A stretch of DNA of 64,000 nt from an uncultured Bryobacteraceae bacterium (GTDB taxonomy: Bacteria; Acidobacteriota; Terriglobia; Bryobacterales; Bryobacteraceae). The stretch is from NCBI GenBank assembly GCA_938003835.1, contig CALKXJ010000021.1:60984-124983 (forward strand), read 5' to 3'. The notes beneath the pieces are model-generated. The model was not told the origin of the DNA. It did not search any database and was given only the letters and a program-made list of their open reading frames with translations. Position numbers and translations under genes: made by a program. Positions 23,184 to 32,108 of the stretch are shown here, one piece after another; the stretch's first letter is position 1, and every line of letters begins with the position of its first letter.

Positions 23184-24389
23184 TTACAGGCGCGCCATCT
23201 CGCGGTGCCCCAGCATGAAGTATACGCCCAGCAGCACCAGCAGGCCCCCTCCCACGCCGAGCACCGCCGGCGCACCGAAGACGGGAACCAGCATTCCGGT
23301 TACCAGGCTGCCGATGGGCATGCCGCCGCGGAAGGCCACGTTGTAGACGCTCATGACCCGCCCCCGCATCTCGTCGCGCGTGAGCAGTTGCACGAGAGAC
23401 GTGACCATGGCGAAGACCATCATCAGCGAGGCGCCGGCGACAAACAGCAAAGCGCAGCTCACCACCAGGTTTCGCGAGAGCGCAAAGCCGGCGATCGAGG
23501 CGCCGAGGGTGACCAGAGCGACCAGGGCGGCCCAACCCTTGTGGCGGTCCTCACTGAAGCCGGCCACCAGCAGGGCACCCGCGATCGAGCCGGCCCCGGA
23601 AAGCGAAAGCAGCAGCGTGTAGATGTCCGGGCCCTGCTCGAAAACGTCGCGGGCGAATACGGGCAGAAAGACCACCACCGGAACGCCGAGCACGGCAGTG
23701 GAGAAGGCCAGCCCGATCAAGGAGAGCATGGCTGCCTGGCGCCGGATGAAGTCGAGGCCGGCCTTCACGCTCGCGAGAATCGACGCCTCCCCGGGAGCCA
23801 GACGGAACCGGACGCGCAGCGCCAGCAGGGAGGCGATTACCGCCAGGTAGGAGACGCCGTTCAAGGCGAAGCACCAGGCCGCGCCGAGCTTGGTGAGAGC
23901 CAGGCCGCCGAGCATCGGCCCGATGACGCGCGCCAGGTTGAACTGGATGGAGTTCAAGGCGATGGCGTTCGGCAGGTCGTCGGCCTTTACCAGGGCAGGA
24001 ATGAGCGCCGCATAGGCCGGGCCGCCGAAGGCCTGGGCGAGGCCCACCACGAAGGAAAGGCACAGGATATGCCAGACGCGCACGACATCGAAGGCGAACA
24101 GAAGCGCCAGCGTGAAGGCACAGCTCATCTGGGTCACCTGGCTGGCGATGAGCAGGTGACGCCGGTCCATCCGGTCGGCCACGGCGCCGCCCACCAGCGA
24201 GAACAGAAAGATGGGAATCTCGCCCAGGAAGGCGTCGAGGCCAAGCAGGAACGGCGAGTTCGAGATCTGTAACACCAGCCAGCTTTGCGCCAGCTTTTGC
24301 ATCCAGGTGCCGACACTCGAAGTGCAGGCGCCGAACCAGAGGATGCGGAAGTCGCGGTACCGAAAAGCCCGGAAGACGTGGGAGAGCAA
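23184..24389 (-). CDS. MFS transporter (EntS/MFS_3-type exporter)
   Basis: A 401-residue protein with 12 predicted transmembrane helices. The N-terminal 'FRAFRYRDFRILWFGACTSSVGTWMQKLAQSWLVLQIS' and 'GGAVADRMDRRHLLIASQ' (the loop 2-3 MFS motif) match the MFS_3 group that includes the enterobactin exporter EntS, while 'FVVGLAQAFGGPAYAALIPALV' matches TM4-5 of that group. It likely exports a small hydrophobic compound or drug by proton antiport. Start TTG 24389 lies 12 nt after the VOC stop; no nearby ATG fits. Confidence 0.85.
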   Translation of the reverse strand: MLSHVFRAFRYRDFRILWFGACTSSVGTWMQKLAQSWLVLQISNSPFLLGLDAFLGEIPIFLFSLVGGAVADRMDRRHLLIASQVTQMSCAFTLALLFAFDVVRVWHILCLSFVVGLAQAFGGPAYAALIPALVKADDLPNAIALNSIQFNLARVIGPMLGGLALTKLGAAWCFALNGVSYLAVIASLLALRVRFRLAPGEASILASVKAGLDFIRRQAAMLSLIGLAFSTAVLGVPVVVFLPVFARDVFEQGPDIYTLLLSLSGAGSIAGALLVAGFSEDRHKGWAALVALVTLGASIAGFALSRNLVVSCALLFVAGASLMMVFAMVTSLVQLLTRDEMRGRVMSVYNVAFRGGMPIGSLVTGMLVPVFGAPAVLGVGGGLLVLLGVYFMLGHREMARL

Positions 24390-24401
24390 CAGCGCTACCG
24401 G

Positions 24402-24776
24402 TCAGCAAAGGGGTGTTCGCCGGGCGATCAGGTGCAGATAGTTGCCGTCGCCGTCCCCGAAAAAGACCAGCCGGTTGCCTTCGATTTCGAACGGCTCGGT
24501 GTAGAAGTGGACGCCGGCCGCCTTCAGGCGCTCGTAGGCCGCGTCGAAGTCCTCGGGAATGATCGCCAGATGGCGGATGCCGGGCGTCTTCATAGTGAGC
24601 TCGACACGCTCGCCCTCCGAGGGAATGATCTCGAGCATCGAGCCGTTGGGAGCCTTGACGAAATAGTTGCCCGCGTAGGTGTAGTTGATCGTCCAGCCGA
24701 GCACGTCCACGTACCACTGGGCCAGTTTTTGCGGGTTCGGCGAGGCGATTGCCGTGTGTTCAAGTCCCTGGAACAT
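24402..24776 (-). CDS. VOC family (glyoxalase/bleomycin-resistance-like) protein
   Basis: A 124-residue single-domain VOC protein with two beta-alpha-beta-beta-beta modules: 'GLEHTAIASPNPQKLAQWYVDVLGW' and 'GIRHLAIIPEDFDAAYERLKAAGVHF', ending 'FGDGDGNYLHLI'. Candidate metal ligands are His8, a Glu in 'SMLEIIP' and His50s in 'GIRHLAI'. Roles range from glyoxalase and dioxygenase to drug binding; substrate is unknown. It leads a three-gene operon with the MFS exporter and the membrane protein. TACAAT ends 7 nt before the ATG. Confidence 0.8.
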   Translation of the reverse strand: MFQGLEHTAIASPNPQKLAQWYVDVLGWTINYTYAGNYFVKAPNGSMLEIIPSEGERVELTMKTPGIRHLAIIPEDFDAAYERLKAAGVHFYTEPFEIEGNRLVFFGDGDGNYLHLIARRTPLC

Positions 24777-24783
24777 ATCGAGG

Positions 24784-24789
24784 ATTGTA
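24784..24789 (-). promoter_or_regulatory. -10 box (TACAAT) of the VOC-MFS operon
   Basis: TACAAT on the minus strand, 7 nt before ATG 24776, with no room for a ribosome binding site. Confidence 0.5.
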
Positions 24790-24825
24790 ACAGGATCACG
24801 CCCGCGGCCTGGGCAGCGAGCCTCT

Positions 24826-25347
24826 TCAGTAGATCTGGAAACAGAAGACGGCCTGGGAGCCGCTGGGCGAGAGGCAGTATTCGCCGTTGTCCAGATACTG
24901 GTTGACCTCGATCCAGTAAAGGTTCTCGTCCAGGCGCTTGAAGGTGAGGTGGATAGGGCGGGGCCCGCGCCGGATCATGTCCCGAGGGTTGTTGGGGAAA
25001 GCAATCTCGCGCTGGCCCCGGTTGACTTCCAGCCGGTAAAGCGACAGCTTCTCCGGCTTGATCTTGTCGGCCTGGAGCAGAAAGATCGGCTCGGCCAGCG
25101 GGGTCTGGACGGGCGAGGCGGCGCCGGGGAGGATGTGCACGGTCTGGTTTTTGCGCTCCTCCATGCGCGCTTCACCGACCTCGGTCTCCACGAGATTGTC
25201 TGCGTGGAGCAGGTAGGGGACGTCGGGTTTGGGCGGGCGGGGACCTTTGTAAGGCTCCTGCTGTTGCGCCCCCAAAAGGACCGCGCACGCTGCCAAACTC
25301 AGGATCGCCCTCCTCACACCCATCATTTTACCGGGACGCCGCCTCAC
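24826..25347 (-). CDS. exported protein of unknown function
   Basis: A 173-residue protein with a basic N-terminus and signal peptide (to about residue 27, 'LAACAVLLGAQQ'). The rest is beta-rich, with 'LLHADNLVETEVGEARMEE', 'VHILPGAASPVQTPLAEPIFLLQADKI' and 'LDENLYWIEVNQYLDNGEYCLSPSGSQAVFCF'. The final part contains a Cys pair that could form a disulphide. I do not recognise the family. Start GTG 25347 overlaps the stop of the preceding gene as GTGA; ATG 25326 is an alternative that keeps the signal peptide. Confidence 0.55.
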   Translation of the reverse strand: MRRRPGKMMGVRRAILSLAACAVLLGAQQQEPYKGPRPPKPDVPYLLHADNLVETEVGEARMEERKNQTVHILPGAASPVQTPLAEPIFLLQADKIKPEKLSLYRLEVNRGQREIAFPNNPRDMIRRGPRPIHLTFKRLDENLYWIEVNQYLDNGEYCLSPSGSQAVFCFQIY

Positions 25348-25952
25348 GCCCGGCGAGCGGCTCCGTTCTGGCGGGATGCCGCCCGGCTGAGCAGTCGATC
25401 GAGCTCGCCGGGGTCAACCGGCTTGAGCAGGATCGGCACGTTGACCTCCGGGGGCGCGGGGATGCGATCCGCACCCTCCACGGAGGCCAGCAGGGCCACA
25501 TGCGGCGCCAGGCGCTGGAACCGCTCCCAGATCCCGATCCAGCCGGCGCCGGGAAATCCGGCCGCCGCCAGCACGAGATCAAAGCGCAGCCGACGGGCCA
25601 TTTCGAGCCCCTGCTCGACCTCGCCGGTGGGAACCACCCGATGGCCGCGGTCGGACAGGCGCGTGACCAACTGGCGCCGAGAGTCGGCGTCGGGTTCGAC
25701 GACCAGCACGGTCAGGCGGCGCGAGGCGGCCGCCGGGGAGTTACCCTCCGGCCGCTCCAACACGACCTCGCGGGCGGGAGCGTCGCTTTTCCGAACGCCT
25801 CCCGATCCGAGGCGGCTGCGGCGGGCCATGCGGAGCTCGCGCTCCCGCTCGCGGTCGAACTCCTCGCGCAGCCGCCGGCTGTGCCAGGCCCAGAAGATCG
25901 ATGCGATAGCCGCGCCGGCAACCACACCGAGCAGAAGCTCCGAGCCGGCCAC
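25344..25952 (-). CDS. membrane-anchored protein with degenerate response-regulator receiver domain
   Basis: A 202-residue protein: one N-terminal transmembrane helix (about 5-22), a charged coiled segment (25-50), and a receiver-like domain (about 80-192: 'LTVLVVEPDADSRRQLVTRLSDRGHRVV', 'FDLVLAAAGFPGAG', 'LLASVE', 'ILLKPVD'). The phosphoacceptor Asp is replaced by Ala (position 130), while the acidic pair near residue 86-88, the Ser at 157 and Lys177 remain. It is therefore a pseudo-receiver that probably signals without phosphorylation. A membrane anchor on a receiver is unusual. It sits in an operon after the HAD phosphatase gene. Confidence 0.7.
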   Translation of the reverse strand: MAGSELLLGVVAGAAIASIFWAWHSRRLREEFDRERERELRMARRSRLGSGGVRKSDAPAREVVLERPEGNSPAAASRRLTVLVVEPDADSRRQLVTRLSDRGHRVVPTGEVEQGLEMARRLRFDLVLAAAGFPGAGWIGIWERFQRLAPHVALLASVEGADRIPAPPEVNVPILLKPVDPGELDRLLSRAASRQNGAARRA

Positions 25953-25956
25953 GCGT

Positions 25957-26667
25957 TCAGTCTCCCAAGGGCGCCCGGAGCCCCGCAGAGACGTCGAGAA
26001 CGCCGTCCAGCCAAGGCTCGAGCGCCGGATCTTCGAAGTCGCGGATCACCAGGTCGGCTCCCGGAAGGCTGGTCGTAGTGGTTGCCACCCCCACGACGCG
26101 GCAGCCCGCGCGGCGTGCCGCCTCGATGCCGGTGGCCGAGTCCTCAAAGACGAGACAGAAGCGCGGATTGGTCGCCAGCCGGCGCGCCAACTCGAGGTAG
26201 ATCTCCGGATCGGGTTTCGGCCTTTTCACCTCCTCCGCAGTTAGCACCGCACGGAAATAGCGACCGAAACCGGTTTCGCCGAGGATGAAATCGACATTAG
26301 CCGGCTCGGCGTTGGAGGCCAGGCCCATGGGAACGTGCCGGTAACGCTCGAGGAAGCCCGCGACGCCGGCGACGATGTAGTCGCCCAGCCGCGGCCGCAT
26401 GAGCTCCCGGTAGAGTCTTTCCTTTTCGGCGCCGTGCCGGGCGACTTCCGTCTCGGTCAAATCGTCCCCGAAAAAAGCCCGGACGATATCGCTGTTGTGT
26501 TTCCCGAGCATCACCGGCTCGATGGCAGCCAAGTCAAGGTGCAGCCCGTGACGCGCCAGGTACTGCCGCCAGGCCTCGTTATGGACAGGCGTCGAGTGCA
26601 CCAGCACGCCGTCCATGTCCAGCAAAAACGCGCCGATGCATGGCGTTCCAGCTTTGCCGATCAACAC
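25957..26667 (-). CDS. HAD-superfamily hydrolase, beta-phosphoglucomutase-like
   Basis: A 236-residue HAD enzyme of the beta-phosphoglucomutase/phosphatase subgroup. Motif I is 'FLLDMDGVLVHSTPVH' (both Asp present), the cap domain includes 'GLHLDLAAIEPVMLGK', motif II is 'MGLASNAE', motif III 'KRPKPDPEIYLELA', and motif IV 'CLVFEDSATGIEAARRAG'. It likely acts on a sugar phosphate in the cytoplasm. Start codons GTG 26667 or TTG 26664 follow a TACCAT box by 4 or 7 nt, hence a leaderless transcript is likely. Followed on the same strand by the pseudo-receiver gene. Confidence 0.82.
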   Translation of the reverse strand: MLIGKAGTPCIGAFLLDMDGVLVHSTPVHNEAWRQYLARHGLHLDLAAIEPVMLGKHNSDIVRAFFGDDLTETEVARHGAEKERLYRELMRPRLGDYIVAGVAGFLERYRHVPMGLASNAEPANVDFILGETGFGRYFRAVLTAEEVKRPKPDPEIYLELARRLATNPRFCLVFEDSATGIEAARRAGCRVVGVATTTTSLPGADLVIRDFEDPALEPWLDGVLDVSAGLRAPLGD

Positions 26668-26707
26668 CCGGATGGTAGCACAGGCCGCCGTGCCGGCTTG
26701 CCCCGGC

Positions 26708-29700
26708 CTAAAAGCTCAACCGCAAACCGAAGCGGAGCTGGCGTTCCGAGGGTGTCGACAAGCCCGACTGCGTGCTGGTGATCGAGGAAAAATTGTTCAG
26801 CGTCTGGATCGTGCCGTCGGCGTTCAGCCGCATGTTGGCGACATTGGAGCCGGGATTGGAGAATTTGGGCGTATTGGTCAGATTGAAGGCCTCCGCCTTG
26901 AACTCCATCCGCAGGCGCTCTCCCAATCGGAAGTTGCGGAAAAGGCTGAAGTCCAGGTTCCACATGCCCGGGCCATAGAGCGTGTTGCGGCCCGTGGTGC
27001 CGAAGCGCACGCCGGTCGGCTGGCGGAACGCGAGCGGGTCGAACCACATCTTGTTGGCCCCGATCTCGCCGAGGATGCGCACCTTCCCCGGCTTGACCAG
27101 GTCGGCGGTCTGGCTGGTGCCGGGCATGTTCAGTTCGGCACCGGAAGCCGAAATCGTGAACGGAGTACCCGAGTAGGCCGAGAAAGCGCCGTTGGTTTGC
27201 CACCCGCGCAGCAGAAGGCTGGCCGGACCGCTCTGCACCAAGCTCTTGCCGGGGCCGAAGGGCAGCTCATAGACGAAGCCTACGGAGAACATCTGCGGCC
27301 GGTTGTAGCCGGCGACGGCCCGGTTGCGCCGCAGCGCGGGGCCCCAGTTCGTCAGCGGCAGACCGGCCCAACCGTCCTCGTCGGTCCAGTTGATGGCTTT
27401 CGAGAAGGTGTAGGCGCCCTTGAGCAGCAGGCCGCGGCTGAAGCGGCGGTTAAGCGAGGCTTGCAGGCCGTGGTAGTTGCCGCTCAACCAGCCGCCCCAC
27501 ATGCTCGCCCCGATCCGGCGATTTTGGGTGGCGGCAAGAGGCCGCCCGGCCGGCCCACCGCCCGGAGGCGCCGCGTTGATGTCCAGATCCGAGGCCTGAT
27601 GAACCGTCTGCGTGCCGACGTAGGCCACCGAAGCGGTGATGTCGCCGGCGAAACGCCGCTCCACGGTGAAATTCCAGGACTGGATATAGCCCCGGTAGAT
27701 CAGGCCGCCCCAGGGACTGCGCGGACCCATGTCCACCGTTGGGGGCAGTTGGATGACGCCTTTGCTGGTGTCCGGCACTGGGATCGGCGGAATCCCTTTG
27801 TCGAGTGTGGTGACCCAGGAGTAGGGGGTCGAAGAAACGAACGAGGAGGCGATGGTAGACGGATACATCCCTCGAAGCGGCCTCGACCAGGGCAGCGGGT
27901 CGATGGTGATGCCATAACCGCTGCGGATTACTGTGTTCTCCGTCACCCGATAGGCGAAACCGAAGCGCGGGGCGAACAATCGCTTGCTCACCTGGATGCC
28001 GACGCTATCCGGATTGCCCCCGATGCGGCCCATATAGACGAGGTTGGTCTCCGGATCCCAACGCTCGATGCCGCGGTCTTTGCGCGTCAGAAGCGGATAA
28101 TACTCGTAGCGGAGGCCGAGGTTAAGCGTCAGCTTCCGGCTGAGCTGCCAGCGGTCGCGGACGTACCAACCGAATTGCCACTCGCGGTTGGTGTACTGGA
28201 ACAGTTGCAGGGCCTTACTCATGGTGGTGGGCAGGCCGAGCAGAAAGGTGGCGTACTGGTTCAGGTAGTTGGCCGTATAGCCGCGCGCACCGGTCGCGTC
28301 GCCGCTGAAGCTGATTGATCCTCGGGGCCCGCCGCTGACTTCCGGCTGCCACTGGTCCATGTGGTAGCGCACCAAATCGAAGCCCCAGCGCAATTCATGG
28401 GCGCTGTAAGTCTTGGTCGCGTTGTTCGTGTAGGTGAAGGTCCGTTCGTTGTAGAAGTAGGGCCGGGGGGCCGAGGTGTGGCCCCACGGGGAAAAGCCGT
28501 GCGAGAGCAACGGCATCCCGCTGTAGCAGCCGTCGCGGGCGATCTCCGGGCAGGCTGCTTTGAGCCGCTCCGGCTGCGGGCCGGTCACGATCGGGTCATT
28601 GGTATTGGGAATTCCCCAAACCTCGGAGCCGGTATTCTTGCCGTAACCCGGAAAGGTGGAGCTGTTGTCGAAGCGCACGATGGAAAAGACGCCGTCGACA
28701 ATGAAACTGGGCGAGAAGGTGGCCGTGAATCCGAAGGTGGGAATATTCACATCGCCGGGAGCGAAGTCGGCCACTCCCGTGCGGCTGATGCCCTGCCCGC
28801 CGAGCTGCTCGCCGAAAACGAAGGCGCCCTCATTGTAGGAGTCCATCCGGCTGTATTTGCCCCAGACCTGCAAGGCGCTGGCCGGGTTCCAGTTGACCTT
28901 CAGATCATAGTTGTAGCGGTTGAAGATCTCCGTGCCCGCGGCGAAGTAGTTGTTCAGGGTTCCCAGGGACGCGCCCGGCATGTTGGGCAACGGCGCCAAC
29001 TGCTGGAGCTTGCTACTGATGGGATGGATCCGAGCCGCAGGGATCTGGTTGTTGGGAAAGGCCTGCCGTCCGGTGCCGTCCGTGCGGCCGGTGAGCGGGT
29101 CGTAGATCGTCACGGGTAGCCCGCCGAAATCGCCGGAGCGGATCCTTTCGGTAGGCACCGACAGCGTGGTGAGACTGACGCCGGCTCGTTCGAGCATCCC
29201 TTCGAAGCTGCCGAAGAAAAACAACCGGTCCTTGACGATCGGGCCTCCGAGGGTGCCGCCGAAGATGTTGCGGATGCTCTTGGCCTTGTCGCGCTCCGGG
29301 GGCAGGAAAAAGTTGCGCGTGGCCAGACGGTGGTTGTCGTGGTACTCGTAGGCGACGCCGTGAAATTCGTTCGTGCCGCTCTTGGTAGCGACGGTGATGG
29401 CGGCGCCACCGGCCATTCCCTGCTCGGCGTCGAACGAGCCGGTGGTGATCGAGACCGTGTCGATGGACTCCACCGGGGGCACGTACACCATGTGGTGCGG
29501 CAGCCAGATGTAAACGTTGGTGGCGCCGTCGATCCGGGCATTATTGTTGTTGCGGGCCGTGCCGTTGACGTTCGTCGTCAGGGCGCGAGCCGGCGCGGCG
29601 GCCACGGTGTTCTGGAACATCGTGGGCGTGGCGCCCGGTACGAACATGAACAGGCTCTGGAAGTTCCGGTAGTTGGCCAGGGGAAGGTTGGTGATTTCGC

Positions 29701-30151
29701 GGGCGGTAATCTCGGCGCGCACCTCGGAACGGTCGGTTTGAAGCACGAAGGCGCCCGCGGTGACGGTGATCTGCTCGGTAACGCCGCCGACTTCGAGTTG
29801 CAGATCGGCGCGCGTGACGGCATTGATGCGCACGACAATGTCCTCGCGAACCAGCGTGCGAAAGCCGCTGGCGGCGACGCGAAGATCATAGGTGCCGGGC
29901 AACACGTTGACCAGGGAGTACCGTCCGGCCACGTCCGTTTTGGTCTCCCGCGTGAGGCCGGTCTCCTTGCTGGTGATGGTGACGGTGGCGTTGGGCACGG
30001 CGGCGTCGCTCTGATCGACGACGGTGCCGACGATGGAGCCGTACAGTAGCTGAGCTTCGGCCGCCGGGAGCGCAACAAAAAGAACCGCCGAAGCCAGAAC
30101 CAACGCGGTGGCGCGTATGCGCGTTCCTCCTTTCTCTCCAGGGAGAGCCAT
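26708..30151 (-). CDS. TonB-dependent receptor-like outer-membrane protein with carboxypeptidase-regulatory domain
   Basis: About 1147 residues. A signal peptide ends near 'ALPAAEAQ'. A carboxypeptidase-regulatory-like domain follows ('GTVVDQSDAAVPNATVTITSKETG', 'GRYSLVNVLPGTYDLRVAASGF'), then a plug-like region ('REITNLPLANYRNFQSLFMFVPG', 'RIDGATNVYIWLPH', 'VATKSGTNEFHGVAYEY') and a long beta-barrel ending 'RQLRFGLRLSF', with the aromatic C-terminal residue of outer-membrane barrels. This is the large-receptor class typical of Acidobacteria, thought to take up oligosaccharides or other large substrates. Start ATG 30151 has AAAGG 7 nt upstream. A perfect AAAGGAGG lies before an in-frame ATA at the signal peptide, which I cannot explain. 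Confidence 0.88.
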   Translation of the reverse strand: MALPGEKGGTRIRATALVLASAVLFVALPAAEAQLLYGSIVGTVVDQSDAAVPNATVTITSKETGLTRETKTDVAGRYSLVNVLPGTYDLRVAASGFRTLVREDIVVRINAVTRADLQLEVGGVTEQITVTAGAFVLQTDRSEVRAEITAREITNLPLANYRNFQSLFMFVPGATPTMFQNTVAAAPARALTTNVNGTARNNNNARIDGATNVYIWLPHHMVYVPPVESIDTVSITTGSFDAEQGMAGGAAITVATKSGTNEFHGVAYEYHDNHRLATRNFFLPPERDKAKSIRNIFGGTLGGPIVKDRLFFFGSFEGMLERAGVSLTTLSVPTERIRSGDFGGLPVTIYDPLTGRTDGTGRQAFPNNQIPAARIHPISSKLQQLAPLPNMPGASLGTLNNYFAAGTEIFNRYNYDLKVNWNPASALQVWGKYSRMDSYNEGAFVFGEQLGGQGISRTGVADFAPGDVNIPTFGFTATFSPSFIVDGVFSIVRFDNSSTFPGYGKNTGSEVWGIPNTNDPIVTGPQPERLKAACPEIARDGCYSGMPLLSHGFSPWGHTSAPRPYFYNERTFTYTNNATKTYSAHELRWGFDLVRYHMDQWQPEVSGGPRGSISFSGDATGARGYTANYLNQYATFLLGLPTTMSKALQLFQYTNREWQFGWYVRDRWQLSRKLTLNLGLRYEYYPLLTRKDRGIERWDPETNLVYMGRIGGNPDSVGIQVSKRLFAPRFGFAYRVTENTVIRSGYGITIDPLPWSRPLRGMYPSTIASSFVSSTPYSWVTTLDKGIPPIPVPDTSKGVIQLPPTVDMGPRSPWGGLIYRGYIQSWNFTVERRFAGDITASVAYVGTQTVHQASDLDINAAPPGGGPAGRPLAATQNRRIGASMWGGWLSGNYHGLQASLNRRFSRGLLLKGAYTFSKAINWTDEDGWAGLPLTNWGPALRRNRAVAGYNRPQMFSVGFVYELPFGPGKSLVQSGPASLLLRGWQTNGAFSAYSGTPFTISASGAELNMPGTSQTADLVKPGKVRILGEIGANKMWFDPLAFRQPTGVRFGTTGRNTLYGPGMWNLDFSLFRNFRLGERLRMEFKAEAFNLTNTPKFSNPGSNVANMRLNADGTIQTLNNFSSITSTQSGLSTPSERQLRFGLRLSF

Positions 30152-30186
30152 TGAAAAGCCTTTCCAAGATCCCTCGGGACAGGCCG

Positions 30187-30215
30187 AGCATATCACCGGC
30201 GGTAACCGGAGTCAA
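30187..30215 (-). promoter_or_regulatory. sigma-70-type promoter of the 26708-30151 receptor gene
   Basis: On the minus strand: TTGACT (30215-30210), 17-bp spacer, TATGCT (30192-30187). It lies about 36 nt before ATG 30151 and gives a leader of about 28 nt containing the ribosome binding site. Confidence 0.65.
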
Positions 30216-30251
30216 TCGAGCGGTCGGGGCGTCCGGACGAAGGCGGCAGCG

Positions 30252-31649
30252 CTATCGCGCGTCAGTGCCCTCGAGAATCAACAGCCAGTCGTGGCCGCGC
30301 CCGCGCGTGGGCGGCGTGTAGGTCTGAAACCCCGCGTTGTCGCTGGTATGGACCTCGTAGGTCGCCCCGTAACGGGGATCGAACCAGATCTCCTTCACCC
30401 GCTTGGCTCGGATCATGCCTTTGTTCACGGTGAAAGGCTCGCCGCGGGGCGAATAGATGAAGGCGAACGAGCCGTCGCGGGCGCAGGCGGCGCGAATCTT
30501 GGCCCCACCGGAGCGGGGCCCGTCGAGGATCATCTGCGGCGCCGGCGCGAGCTTCTCGAAGGACCTCGACACAAACAGCCGCTTGAGCAGCCCCATCTGG
30601 AAGGCGCCCGGATGATCGAGCGCCTCCCGCCAGGGGATGTTGGCGCCGATGAGCGGCTCGCGCCCGGGCTGCCACATCTGCCATACGCTGTTGTGCCCGT
30701 AGGTGTGTCCACAGGCGCCGGCGAGCAGGGACCAGTAGGCCGCCTGTCGCACGTCATAGGCGTCGAACCGGTCCAGCCGGTTGGCGTCGCGGAAATAGAA
30801 GCCCACCGGAATCGTCTCGTAGCGAGGCTCGCCGTCGAGCGTCGGCTTGGGCGGCGCCAGCGCGTAATCGTGCTCGGCATACAGGCCGTTGTCGTGGTCG
30901 TGGCCGCCGTGCGAGGACTGGTACATGTTGAAATCCAGCCAGGGGGCGGCGTGGAAGTAGTCCGAAGAAAGACCGGGGCCGCGCGGGTGATAAGTCATCA
31001 AGTGCGCGCCGCCATCGCCTTCCTTGAGACCTGCGGCCATGGCCTCAACGACGGCGCGCTCGCCGTCGCTCTCGATGTTCTCGTCGCCCCCGAGAATCCA
31101 GATCACTGGCTTTTCCCGGTAGCGGCGCCCGAGGAAACGGCCCCAGGCACGGGCGTTTTCGGTATTGAACAACGGCGGCTGCTTTCGTCCGACCTGTTTC
31201 CAGTAGGAGCCCCAGGTGGGTAAAAGGCCCACGAACAGCCCGACGGAGGCCGCCTGGTCGATGATGCGGTCGACGTGGCGGAAGTAGGCCTCGTTGGGGC
31301 GCGTGGGGTCCCTCCCTACGAGCGGCGGATCACCGTAGGCGTTCGGGCCGTCAGGCCCGCCGATCTGCGAGAGCGCGACCGCCTGGATGACAGTGAAACC
31401 CTTGGCGGCGCGGTTGCGCAGGTACAGCTGGGCCTCCTCCGCGTTCAACCGGTGAAACAGCTCCCAGGCGGTGTCGCCGAGATAGAAGAAGGGGCGCCCA
31501 TCGGCATACGCCAGGTATCTGCCTCCGTCGGCGACGCGGAGGCGATCCGGCTGCGCCGCCAGCGGCTCGGACAGCGCCGCGGCCAGTGCCGCGAGCGCGA
31601 GCAGGCAGCCGGCGGGGCTGAGGCGGAAGACGTTGGCAGAGAACTTCAT
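30252..31649 (-). CDS. glycoside hydrolase, DUF4038/GH140 (apiosidase-like) family
   Basis: A 465-residue secreted enzyme (signal peptide ends near 'EPLAAQ'). The TIM-barrel shows 'GRYLAYADGRPFFYLGDTAWELFHRL', 'RAAKGFTVIQAVAL', 'PTWGSYW', 'PVIWILGGDEN' (likely acid/base Glu context) and 'NMYQSSHGGHDHDN', followed by 'YGHNSVWQMWQPG' and a C-terminal beta domain. GH140 enzymes release apiose from rhamnogalacturonan II in gut Bacteroides; relatives in soil bacteria are untested. The pectin link fits the nearby beta-helix protein and sugar-acid enzymes. A TAGACT box lies about 20 nt upstream of the ATG. Confidence 0.85.
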   Translation of the reverse strand: MKFSANVFRLSPAGCLLALAALAAALSEPLAAQPDRLRVADGGRYLAYADGRPFFYLGDTAWELFHRLNAEEAQLYLRNRAAKGFTVIQAVALSQIGGPDGPNAYGDPPLVGRDPTRPNEAYFRHVDRIIDQAASVGLFVGLLPTWGSYWKQVGRKQPPLFNTENARAWGRFLGRRYREKPVIWILGGDENIESDGERAVVEAMAAGLKEGDGGAHLMTYHPRGPGLSSDYFHAAPWLDFNMYQSSHGGHDHDNGLYAEHDYALAPPKPTLDGEPRYETIPVGFYFRDANRLDRFDAYDVRQAAYWSLLAGACGHTYGHNSVWQMWQPGREPLIGANIPWREALDHPGAFQMGLLKRLFVSRSFEKLAPAPQMILDGPRSGGAKIRAACARDGSFAFIYSPRGEPFTVNKGMIRAKRVKEIWFDPRYGATYEVHTSDNAGFQTYTPPTRGRGHDWLLILEGTDAR

Positions 31650-31770
31650 CGCGGTCGACCCACAAGTAGTCTAGGCCATTATGACGGTTTCTTGGCGACG
31701 GGCATGACTGTGGCGGCGGATTCAGCCGAGGGTCGTCGGAAAGTTCACTGGGAGAAGTACAGAAGGGCGG

Positions 31771-31845
<75 letters not shown>

Positions 31846-31864
31846 GAATGACCTCTACCTCTAC

Positions 31865-31893
31865 GGATAGCGCGCCGGTCAGGGCAAAGTCAA
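31865..31893 (-). promoter_or_regulatory. sigma-70-type promoter of the tRNA-Cys gene
   Basis: Minus strand TTGACT (31893-31888), 17-bp spacer, CTATCC (31870-31865). The predicted start is about 12-15 nt before the tRNA 5' end at 31845. Confidence 0.55.
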
Positions 31894-32108
31894 CTGGAGG
31901 CGGTTGGCATTCCAGTTGCTCCCAGTGGCCCGTGCGGCTGCTCCAGCCCCTCAGCTCGTCATGAGCTTGACATCCCAGCAGGGTAAAAATTTCCTGGCAA
32001 TACGAGGAAATCGGCAACAAATTCAGGGCGTTCGCCCGTGGCGGGCGCCAGGCAAGCCGCCGCTCGACTCTCTTTTGGGCGGCAATCCTTTGCTTTGGAG
32101 TCAGAACA
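31894..32108. other. intergenic region between tRNA-Cys promoter and the BACON/beta-helix gene
   Basis: No convincing gene. It includes a TTGACA at 31967-31972 without a clear -10 partner, an A-rich run at 31983-31988 and, at its end, GGAG (32097-32100), the ribosome binding site of the next gene. Confidence 0.4.

Noticed and set aside
22377..24272. 631-residue plus-strand open frame opposite the MFS and GT-C-like genes
   Set aside because: Low-complexity His/Gln/Arg-rich translation typical of the antisense of GC-rich membrane-protein genes; the opposite strand carries clear domains.
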